A stretch of 64,000 nucleotides of DNA from Lactuca virosa (Eukaryota; Streptophyta; Magnoliopsida; Asterales; Asteraceae), in NCBI GenBank assembly GCA_928212115.1, contig CAKMRJ010005745.1, positions 95,186,686-95,250,685 on the forward strand, in the 5' to 3' direction. The position numbers were made by a program, and so were the translations under genes. The notes under the pieces were generated by a model. That model ran no database searches. It was not told the DNA's origin and worked only from the letters and a program-made list of their open reading frames with translations. Shown piece after piece: positions 35,900 through 44,374 of this stretch (its first letter is position 1; the number at the start of each line of letters is the position of its first letter).

Positions 35900-36457
35900 T
35901 GATGGGTTATAAGCACTACATCATTCCTATGGTGTACATGCAAACCCTAAAGCTTTGGATCTAGTTTGTCTAATGAACATGCAATAATCATCCAAAGCCA
36001 TAAACCCTAGATCTAGCATGTGATAATCAATATTAACATAAGAATAGGGTTTAGATCTTACCTTTGATTGTTATGTAGTAATAACAATTTATTCCTTCTT
36101 GTAATTGACTTCTGAAAGCTTAGAGTCACAAATGTCACTCCTCTAATGGCTCACAAACACCAAGAGCAAGAGGATGAAGAAGGAGAAGAGGAGAGGCACT
36201 CAAAAACGTCTAGAAACCCTAAGGAATCTCTTAGCCACGTTTTTGGTGCCTTAGGGGTCCTTAAATAGTGAGGCTATTAGGGTTATCTAACAAGGAAACC
36301 CTAATTTGACTGCTTAGGCCCTAAGCAACCCATGGACTCCCTCCTCAGAGGCCTTGGACGAATTCTAATGGGTTTCCCCATAGATTTCGTCCACCCCATC
36401 CTCTATGGAGTCCATTAGCCCAATATCCAACTATCACACAATTGACAGTTCTAGTCC
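35900..36457 (-). repeat. LTR of L4b, distal segment
   Basis: Begins TGATGGGTTATAAG on the plus strand, i.e. the LTR ends ...AACCCATCA. A minus-strand TATA-like box (TATTTAAGG) is at 36259-36267. It continues at 44115 after L5; total about 805 bp. Confidence 0.8.
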
Positions 36458-36517
36458 TGTAACATCCGGATTTCCAGATACATTAAGTATTCATTTATTT
36501 TTAGAGATTTTGGGAGA

Positions 36518-36618
36518 GACTCGGCGAGTTGACGCTTAGACTCGCCGAGTAGATTCGCGAATTTCCATCCGGGTTAATGACAAAAATCGGCAAGTCCATA
36601 CGTGGACTCGGCGAGTCC
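36518..36618 (+). repeat. ACTCGGCGAGT word cluster, upstream (L5 LTR)
   Basis: GACTCGGCGAGT (36518), GACTCGCCGAGT (36539), a mutated GGCAAGTCC and GACTCGGCGAGTCC (36605). The cluster ends about 40 bp upstream of the TATA box. In the 3' LTR the mutated copy is intact (42404, GACTCGGCGAGTCC). Confidence 0.85.
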
Positions 36619-36658
36619 ATGCTGTTTAATGAAACCCTAATTTCTTGGGTTTGGGACC

Positions 36659-36668
36659 TATTTAAAGG
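36659..36668 (+). promoter_or_regulatory. TATA-like box of L5 5' LTR
   Basis: TATTTAAAGG about 200 bp into the LTR, the same place as the TATA box of L3. Transcription would start some 30 bp downstream. Confidence 0.55.
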
Positions 36669-37208
36669 CCCTTATGGCCTTTAATGGCGGCTACCAGTTG
36701 ATAGAGAGAAACCCCAGAGTGTGTGAACATTTTGAGAGAGAAAGGGAGCCATTTTTGATCCTTGAGTGGGTGATTTTGCAAGAAGAAGGTGACCAAGGCA
36801 AGAGGAAACTGAAGAGGGTGCTAATCTGTAGATTTAAGAGCTTAGGGACTTCATCTTGAGGTAAACATTCGATCCCCTTTTCAGTTTTGGTGTAAGCTTT
36901 GAGAGTTGGGGTTTCTAGCCCCTTTTTGAGTATGATTTGTGAAGCAATTGGTCCCTTCTTGTGTTGGGGCTTCGAATCTGGATCCAAAGAGGTCCAGAGA
37001 CCTTAACTTCTTGATCTTTATGGGTGTCATGGAGAGTTATGAGCTTAAGGTGGCATATTGAGGCCATTTCTTCAAATAAAGCCATTGGGTTCTTGCATGG
37101 ACATCAAGATCCAAACTTTACGTGTTTATATTGCTTAAAGAGGCCAGATCTATGAGTTAGAGGAGCGGATCTGACCTCAGGAGCTCATTTGAGCTCGAGC
37201 ATGGCGTG

Positions 37209-37380
37209 AACTCGCCGAGTACCAAGAGCAGACTCGGCGAGTAGGGTTAGGGTTTCCCGTAATTCACTCAGTGAGTAACTTGCCGAGTTAGGGGAATGAC
37301 TCAGTGAGTCAGAGGGGGGATAGAGGACTCGAGTTCACGACTGAACTCGCCGAGTCACATTTGTGCACTCGGCGAGTCTG
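37209..37380 (+). repeat. ACTCGGCGAGT word cluster, downstream (L5 LTR)
   Basis: Words AACTCGCCGAGT, GACTCGGCGAGT, CACTCAGTGAGT, GACTCAGTGAGTC, AACTCGCCGAGT and CACTCGGCGAGT. Offset 751-922 from the LTR start, matching the second GTACGC cluster of L3 (about 794-893). Confidence 0.85.
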
Positions 37381-37730
37381 GTCAAGGGTTGACCATTGAC
37401 TTTTGTTGACTTTTAGGGTTTGGTCAACAATGGGACTTGTGGACTGTTTGAAGGGTAAAATAGCCTTTTACCCTTCTTAGAGAACATGTGAGAGTCTAGT
37501 CTAGCCTAGAGAGCCGTTATTGATTGAGGTGATTATGTTATGTGTTTAGGCAGAGGCTAGATCAGTGTATACGCGAGCGGGATATTATCCGAGACATCCG
37601 AGGTGAGTCTTCTCACTATACTTTACCTAGAGTGGTAACAGAGTTATGTGACAGAGTTATTGTATGCTATCTATGTGATTTGTGGCACGACATTATTTCT
37701 ATGTGATTTATGCTGTGTATACCAGAGTTA

Positions 37731-38034
37731 GGACCGGAAGGTCCAAAGAGCTAGGACCAGAGGGTCCACAGAGTTAGGGCCCAAGGGCCCACAGACTTAT
37801 AGCCTCGAGTGGCTAATGTGTGTTATGTTCTATAGTTATGTGCCAGTGTATTTGTATGCTATTTATGTGTTGAGATTTATTGTGATATGTGATATGCATG
37901 ATCCAGAGTTATCAGAGTTAGGACCTTTGGGTCCATAGAGTTAGGGCTAGAGAGCCCACAGAGAGTTGGGACCGGAGGGTCCCACTGAGACACACTGACC
38001 AGAGGGTGAGCAGAGTTATAGCCTCGAGTGGCTA
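37731..38034 (+). repeat. Hairpin array in L5 LTR with changing stems
   Basis: Eight short inverted repeats: GGACC-GGAA-GGTCC (37731), GGACC-AGAG-GGTCC (37754), GGGCC-CAAG-GGCCC (37777), TAGCC...GGCTA (37800), GGACC-TTTG-GGTCC (37921), GGGCT-AGAG-AGCCC (37944), GGGACC-GGAG-GGTCCC (37968) and TAGCC...GGCTA (38019). Most are spaced by CAGAGTTA-like linkers. Stem sequence varies but pairing is kept. Confidence 0.8.
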
Positions 38035-38290
38035 ATATGTGTTAGAGTGGTATTTTGGGGAACTCACTAAGCTTTATGCTTACAGTGTTATGTGTTATGT
38101 GTTTCAGGTACCAGTGGTGATCGCGGGAAGGCGCCGGCATGATCTGTACACACACCCGCAGATTTATTATGATTTGATCTTGGGATTTGTAATGAGATAA
38201 AATTGATACATTGTTTTTGAAAGCAACTGTGGATGAATTTATATGGTTTTAAAAAGTGAAAAATTGTTTTGAAAATTTGGGTGTTACAAG

Positions 38291-38304
38291 TTGGTATCAG
38301 AGCC
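38291..38304 (+). promoter_or_regulatory. Primer-binding site of L5
   Basis: TTGGTATCAGAGCC two bases after the LTR end; tRNA-Met type, with the same following bases as L2. Confidence 0.88.
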
Positions 38305-38913
38305 TTGGTTTGAGGGATTCGGATACATCTTCGGGCGTATCTGAACTCAAACTGAGGAATTGAGAGATTTTCAAAATAAAATTTGCAAAATTTTTCACAA
38401 GAGTATAGAGTTTTGAGACAAACAGAGCAGAGCCGTGTGTACGATCAGCCAGCGCCCGAACGGTGAATTCCCAAAATACCCTTGCAATTAGTGTTATGAG
38501 ATATATTATGTTATGATATGCGATGAGTTATGCTATGCATGCTAGAGTAGACTAGGTATTCTTATTAGGACTAGAGTGGCCTGATATGTGATGCCTTAGT
38601 CTAGGAGTTTTGCTGCTAGGGATACTTGAGAGTGTTTAGATAGCAGTGAGGAGTTATGAGAGAGCTGCTAGTGAGTAGCATATGGTTAAAGAGAGTAGAG
38701 TACTTGGGACTTGGGATCCAAGGATGAGGACTTAGAGTGAATACTGATGTGGTGTGGACGGTAGTATAGGGCCCGTACTACTGAAGACACCGGAGCAGCG
38801 CGCACCCTAAGTAAGAATCCATTGGGTACTCAGGAACAAGTAGGGTTAAGTTATCGAGTGCGAGTATACTCGATCGAGTCTCTAGTATCTTCATATTGTG
38901 TTTCAGAGACATC

Positions 38914-38991
38914 ATGGTTGGAACACCGCACACACCGGAGGGCAGCGGTATTAGCGATGAAGAGATTCGCAGTATGATTTTGACGAAATGA
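38914..38991 (+). pseudogene. gag N-terminal stub of L5
   Basis: ATG at 38914 followed by TPEGSGISDEEIRSMI, the gag start of this family, ending at TGA after about 25 codons. The tandem array starts right behind it, so the gag body is missing. Confidence 0.6.
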
Positions 38992-39015
38992 CCGTGGCGA
39001 TCCGGAGGATAGTGA

Positions 39016-39412
39016 GTAGCGGATCGAGGGGTGATGTCATGGTTCGAGTACCATGATTAGTAGCAGATCGAGAGGTGATGTCATGGTTCGCGTACCATGA
39101 TTGGTGGCAAAATGAGAGGTGATGTCATGGTTCGAGTACCATGATTGGTGACAGATCGAGAGGTGATGTCATGGTTCGAGCACCATGATTAGTAGCAGAT
39201 CGAGAGGTGATGTCATGGTTCGAGTACCATGATTGGTGACAGGTCGAGAGGTGATGTCATGGTTCGGGTACCATGATTGGTAGCAGATCAAGAGGTGATG
39301 TCATGGTTCGAGTACCATGATTGGTGGCAGATCGAGGGGTGATTTTGTGGTTCGAGTACCATGATTTGAGGTGGGTTGAGAAGAGAGGACATGGTTCGAG
39401 TACCATGAAATG
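39016..39412 (+). repeat. 44-bp tandem array in L5, about nine copies
   Basis: GGTGATGTCATGG recurs every 44 bp (39030, 39074, 39118, 39162, 39206, 39250, 39294, 39338), with a degenerate last copy. Each unit contains TCATGGT-TCGAGT-ACCATGA, a perfect 7-bp stem with a 6-nt loop. It occupies the place of gag. The 263-codon minus-strand frame beginning here is antisense to this array and the protease. Confidence 0.9.
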
Positions 39413-39904
39413 TGGCGGTGAGTGCTTCTGGTTTTGCCGGTTATTCCGTAGCGATTATCTAGACCAAGGTCGGATGTGAAGGAGTATGGGCCCAGAAGGC
39501 CAGGAAGAACGAGTTTTAGTTGAGCATCCCTTGATAGGGAAACCGAGTTAGCTCCAAGGGATTGTTGGTGATATGTCATTCGAGTCGCAAGAATCAGAGT
39601 AGAGTAGGGACGGTGCGTTATGGAGGGATACGGGACAGTTGGGAGGTCCGGTGAGAGTATAGTGTGAGGTCCTGAATGACTAGAGGTAGTCACGATGGTA
39701 AGTTCTGAAGGTTGCATACGAGACCCTGGTATCTGGAGTTGTTTGATCCTTGTCAGAGAAATCATCAAGCGTTGCATAGCACCTTGCGGAATCAGGTGCG
39801 ATGTTACTGGTGGAGACAGCATGAGGGATAGAGTGTTGGTGCACCAATTGGTGGTGGTTCGAACCCTAAGCGGGGAAGAACCGAGTATTTGAATTGAGGA
39901 ATCC
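39413..39904 (+). other. L5 unassigned segment before the protease
   Basis: No intact frame. A VVVRTLSGEEPS reading near 39848 resembles the protease-region phrase LVRVRTPSGGE of L3, suggesting a partial duplicate of that region. Confidence 0.45.
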
Positions 39905-40664
39905 GCACCTACTGCTAGAGTTACCGAGGTTCGGCCAGCGAAGGTCGAGGCACCGAAGGCTCGCGGGAGAGCTTTACAATTGACAGCGAAGGAGTTCCGC
40001 ACATCGCCCGATGTTGTGGCTGGTACTTTTTGTGGTTTCCGTACCTGTTTTGGTGATAATTGACTCGGGAGCGAGTCGATCATTTGTGTCAATAACGTTT
40101 GGTCGGCACATCAGTAGCCGACGAGAGGCGTTGAGTCGACCTCTACGAGTTTCCATAGCGGACGAGCGAGCGGAGTATGTTATGAATGTGAGTCGAGGAT
40201 GTGTACTCGAGATCTTCGGTGTTGAGTCCCCGATAGATCTGGTCCCGATAGCGATGGGGGACGTGTGTGTCATAGTGGGCATGGTTGGGTTAAGCCGATT
40301 TGGGGCTGTCATAGACTGCGAGCGATAGTTGGTGACGATACGAGACCCCAGTGGGGGAGTACTTACGGTGTACAACGAGGGTAACCGATGTGGGTCGGCG
40401 TTTTGTTCAACCGCCAGAGCGAGACAGAGTTTTCAGCAAGGCTGCAGCGGGTATGTGTCCTATGTGATGGACACACGAGAGGCCGCTGGGAGGCCAAGTT
40501 CAATGGATGACGTTCCGATAGTGCGAGAGTCCCCGGATGTTTTTCCCGAGGAGTTGCCGGGTGTGCCTCCCGAGAGGCAAGTAGAGTTTCGCATCGAGTT
40601 GGTTCCGGGGGCAGTGCCTATCGCCAAGGCGCCTTATCGCCTTGCGCCGCCAAAGACGCAGTAG
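39905..40664 (+). pseudogene. Protease and RT linker of L5
   Basis: RPAKVEAPKARGRALQL...SPDVVAGTF (gag end) leads to VIIDSGASRSFVS, the catalytic aspartic protease motif, then AVIDCER and a stop at 40327. An open frame 40329-40664 has QGCSGYVSYVMDT and the linker DVFPEELPGVPPERQVEFRIE...YRLAPP, ending at TAG. One frame change lies near 40030. No intron is present at the gag-protease junction, unlike L3. Confidence 0.85.
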
Positions 40665-40697
40665 TTATCCTCGCAGCTTCAGGAGCTACTAGGGAAG

Positions 40698-41045
40698 GTT
40701 GTTGTGATACTATGGGGAGCCGTAGTACTCACTAGTCACACAGAGGTTGTCGTGGTACTATGGGGAGCCGTAGTACTCACTAGTCAGAGAGAGGTTGTTG
40801 TGATACTATGGGGAGCCGTAGTACTCACTAGTCAGAGAGAGGTTGTTGTGATACTATGGGGAGCCGTAGTACTCACTAGCCAGAGATAGGTTGTTGTGAT
40901 ACTATGGGGAGCCGTAGTACTCACTAGTCAGAGAGAGGTTGTTGTGATACTATGGGGAGCCGTAGTACTCACTAGTCAGTAGGAGGTTGTGGTGATGTTA
41001 TGGGGAGCCGTAATACGCACTAATTAGCGAGAGGTTGTTATGAGG
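40698..41045 (+). repeat. 48-bp tandem array in L5, seven copies
   Basis: Units start at about 40698, 40746, 40794, 40842, 40890, 40938 and 40986, core GGGGAGCCGTAGTACTCACT. The 48-bp length keeps one frame open across four units (40704-40889). Each unit can fold GTGATACTAT...GTAGTA-CTCAC around GGGGAGCC. It starts where RT should continue after LQELL, replacing RT and RNase H. Confidence 0.9.
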
Positions 41046-41430
41046 AAGCCTTCTTGATCTGAGCATGACACAGGAGGGTTTTAGGCTTGAAAAGCCCTAC
41101 GCATGAGTTTTGGGAGCCTGGTGGTCGGACCAGGGGTGAGACCGGGGTCTCCTCAATGATTGGGAATCATTACATTCTGAGTAAGTGTGGACATCCAATC
41201 CGAAGGGATTGGATAAGTAAAGTACGCATGGGTTGCGGGTCCCCAAGCTATGAGTTGAATGAGTCATTGGAACGAGCGATTCCAACTACGGGCGGACCAA
41301 ACTCTTGAGTTGAGTTGAGTCCTGGTGATGTGTTGTACAGACCGGACCGAAGGGTCCAACGATATAGACCGGACCGAAGGGTCCAACGATGGGTATCAGA
41401 TGATAGAGGTCGGGGTTGAGTCGATCTCCA
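41046..41430 (+). other. L5 non-coding segment after the array
   Basis: No domain recognised. GACCGGACCGAAGGGTCCAACGAT occurs in two adjacent partial copies near 41341-41390. Confidence 0.5.
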
Positions 41431-42260
41431 GTTGGGTACGAGGTTGCATTTCAGTACCGCCTACCACCCACAGACAGACGGGCAGAGCGGGCGGACGATT
41501 CAGACACTCGAGGACATGCTTCGGGCATGTGTATTGGACTTCGGAGGAAGTTGGGACACGTATTTACCCTTGTTTGAGTTTTCCTATAACAACAACTATC
41601 ATTTGAGCATCAGTATGCCACCCTTTGAGCTGTTGTATGGGAGGAGGTGTCGGACTCCCATTTGTTGGGGTGAGGTCGGGCAGCGTGTGATGGGTAGTAC
41701 AGAGATAGTACTTCAGACGACTGAGCAGATTCAGCGAGTCAGACAGAGGTTGTTGAACCACTCAGAGTCGCCAGAAGAGTTATGCGGATAGGCGACGATC
41801 CGAGCTCGAGTATCAGGTCGGAGATCTAGTGCTCCTGAAAGTATCTCCTTGGAAATGAGTGATCCGTTTCAGGAAGAGAGGTAATTTGGGGCCTCGGTAT
41901 ATTGGTCCTTTCAGGGTGACCGCCAGGGTGGGCAAGGTAGCCTACCGTTTGGAGCTACCTGCGGAGTTGAGTCGAATTCATGATACCTTCCGCGTGTCTC
42001 AGTTGAGGAAGTGTATCGCTGATGAGTCAGCAGTGGTTCCATTAGAGGACATTCAGGTGGATGCGAGTCTGAACTATGTTGAGAGGCCGATCGCTATTCG
42101 GGATAGAAGGATCAAGACATTGAGAAACAAGGAGGTGCCATTGGTTCAGGTCCAGAGGCAACATCAGAAGGGTTCCGAGATGACCTGGGAGCCGGAGTTA
42201 GAGATGCGCGAGCAGTATCCAGAGTTATTTATGGAAAGAGACTTCGAGGGCGAAGTCTGA
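41431..42260 (+). pseudogene. Integrase C-terminal half and chromodomain-like tail of L5
   Basis: Starts in the integrase core (GTRLHFSTAYHPQTDGQSGRT). The residue after GQS is Gly, while L3 has the catalytic Glu (GQSERT). The frame continues through ETLLYGRR-type sequence, breaks at about 41790 and a TGA before VIRFRKRG. It resumes at 41859 to GPF...VAYRLELP and a complete chromodomain-like tail (VQRQHQKGSEMTWEPE...), ending FEGEV-stop. The zinc-binding N-terminus and first catalytic Asp are absent. Confidence 0.88.
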
Positions 42261-42263
42261 TTC

Positions 42264-42277
42264 TAGTGGGGGAGAAT
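42264..42277 (+). other. Polypurine tract of L5
   Basis: AGTGGGGGAGAAT immediately before the 3' LTR, 5 bp after the pol stop codon. Confidence 0.8.
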
Positions 42278-44109
42278 TGTAACATCCGGATTTCCAGATA
42301 CATTAAGTATTCATTTATTTTTAGAGATTTTGGGAGAGACTCGGCGAGTTGACGCTTAGACTCGCCGAGTAGAGTCGCGAATTTCCATCTGGGTTAATGA
42401 CCGGACTCGGCGAGTCCATACGTGGACTCGGCGAGTCCACGTTGTTTAATGAAACCCTAATTTCTTGGGTTTGGGACCTATTTAAAGGCCCTTATGGCCT
42501 TCAATGGCGGCTACCAGTTGATAGAGAGAAACCCCAGAGTGTGTGAACATTTTGAGAGAGAAAGGGAGCCATTTTTGATCCTTGAGTGGGTGATTTTGCA
42601 AGAAGAAGGTGACCAAGGCAAGAGGAAACTGAAGAGGGTGCTAATCTGTGGATTTCAGAGCTTAGGGACTTCATCTTGAGGTAAACATTCAATCCCCTTT
42701 TCAGTTTTGGTGTAAGCTTTGAGAGTTGGGGTTTCTAGCCCCTTTTTGAGTATGATTTGTGAAGCAATTGGTCCCTTCTTGTGTTGGGGCTTCGAATCTG
42801 GATCAAAAGAGGTCCAGAGACCTTAACTTATTGATCTTTATGGGTGTCATGTAGAGTTATGAGCTTAAGGTGGCATATTGAGGCCATTTCTTCAAATAAA
42901 GCCATTGGGTTCTTGCATGGACATCAAGATCCAAACTTTACGTGTTTATATTGCTTAAGGAGGCCAAATATATGAGTTAGAGGAGCGGATCTGACCTCAG
43001 GAGCTCATTTGAGCTCGAGCATGGCGTGAACTCGCCGAGTACCAAGAGCAGACTCGGCGAGTAGGGTTATGGTTTCCCGTAATTCACTCAGTGAGTAACT
43101 TGCCGAGTTAGGGGAATGACTCAGTGAGTCAGAGGGGGGATAGAGGACTCGAGTTCACGACTGAACTCGCCGAGTCACATTTGTGCACTCGGCGAGTCTG
43201 GTCAAGGGTTGACCGTTGACTTTTGTTGACTTTTAGGGTTTGGTCAACAATGGGACTTGTGGACTGTTTGAAGGGTAAAATAGCCTTTTAGCCTTCTTAG
43301 AGAACATGTGAGAGTCTAGTCTAGCCTAGAGAGCCGTTATTGATTGAGGTGATTATGTTATGTGTTTAGGCAGAGGCTAGATCAGTGTATACGCGAGCGG
43401 GATATTATCCGAGACATCCGAGGTGAGTCTTCTCACTATACTTTACCTAGAGTGGTAACAGAGTTATGTGACAGAGTTATTGTATGCTATCTATGTGATT
43501 TGTGGCACGACATTATTTCTATGTGATTTATGCTGTGTATACCAAAGTTAGGACCGGAAGGTCCAAAGAGCTAGGACCAGAGGGTCCATAGAGTTAGGGC
43601 CCAAGGGCCCAAAGAGTTATAGCCTCGAGTGGCTAATGTGTGTTATGTTCAATAGTTATGTGCCAGTGTATTTGTATGCTATTTATGTGTTGAGATTTAT
43701 TGTGATATGTGATATGCATGATCTAGAGTTATCAGAGTTAGGACCTTTGGGTCCATAGAGTTAGGGCTAGAGAGCCCACAGAGAGTTGGGACTGGAGGGT
43801 CCCACTGAGACACACGGACCAGAGGGTCAACAGAGTTATAGCCTCGAGTGGCTAATATGTGTTAGAGTGGTATTTTGGGGAACTCACTAAGCTTTATGCT
43901 TACGGTGTTATGTGTTATGTGTTTCAGGTACCAGTGGTGATCGCGGGAAGGCGCCGGCATGATCTGTACACACACCCGTAGAGTTTATTATGATTTGATC
44001 TTGGGATTTGTAATGAGATAAAATTGATACATTGTTTTTGAAAGCAATTGTGGATGAATTTATATGGTTTTAAAAAGTGAAAAATTGTTTTGAAAATTTA
44101 GGTGTTACA
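42278..44109 (+). repeat. 3' LTR of L5, 1832 bp
   Basis: Ends TTTAGGTGTTACA before the duplication AGTCC. About 36 differences from the 5' LTR by eye. Palindrome clusters and hairpin array are all retained. Confidence 0.94.
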
Positions 44110-44114
44110 AGTCC

Positions 44115-44361
44115 CCTTTATTTAATTAATGTCTTTTAGTCACAAAATTAGTTTCCTAATTAATTCTTGACTAATACTAATTAAACAATATGATTTCTCT
44201 CTTAATATATTATTCATATAATATATTAATAAATCATAATTAATCTTTTTCTCCATAAATCATCCTATCAAGTTGCTTTGGTGAAGGCAACCCAAAAGGA
44301 CCATGCTCCATCGGGTCAAGTACATACCAAAATAGTTATGGGCTTAGACACTAATCCAACA
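44115..44361 (-). repeat. LTR of L4b, proximal segment
   Basis: Continues 36457 after L5. On the minus strand it begins TGTTGGATTAGTGTCTAAGCC, matching the L4a LTR start. The inverse purine tract CTCCCACTTGG follows at about 44364-44374. Confidence 0.88.
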
Positions 44362-44374
44362 GTCTCCCACTTGG

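Larger units (their letters stand above)
36458..38288 (+). repeat. 5' LTR of L5, 1831 bp
   Basis: Starts TGTAACATCCGG and ends TTTGGGTGTTACA. ACTCGGCGAGT words lie at 36518-36618 (60-160 bp into the LTR) and 37209-37380. The TATA-like box TATTTAAAGG is at 36659-36668. A series of short hairpins occupies 37731-38034. Confidence 0.94.
36458..44109 (+). mobile_element. L5: young non-autonomous Ty3/gypsy derivative
   Basis: LTRs 36458-38288 and 42278-44109 (about 98% identical by eye, the most similar pair here) and a perfect duplication AGTCC (36453-36457, 44110-44114). The 4.0-kb interior keeps the protease and the integrase C-terminal part. Most of gag and all of RT/RNase H are missing, and two tandem arrays stand in their places. 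It needed a relative to supply gag and RT. Confidence 0.94.

Noticed and set aside
39301..40092. Minus-strand open frame of 263 codons
   Set aside because: Antisense to the 44-bp array and the protease of L5; length comes from the repeat and from GC-rich codons opposite a real domain.
40704..40889. Open frame across four 48-bp units as a repetitive protein
   Set aside because: The frame exists only because 48 is divisible by three; it is closed on both sides and the units diverge without regard to codon position.
40698..41045. Regular repeats considered as a CRISPR array
   Set aside because: Units are contiguous with no unique spacers, no cas genes, and the DNA is plant retrotransposon sequence.
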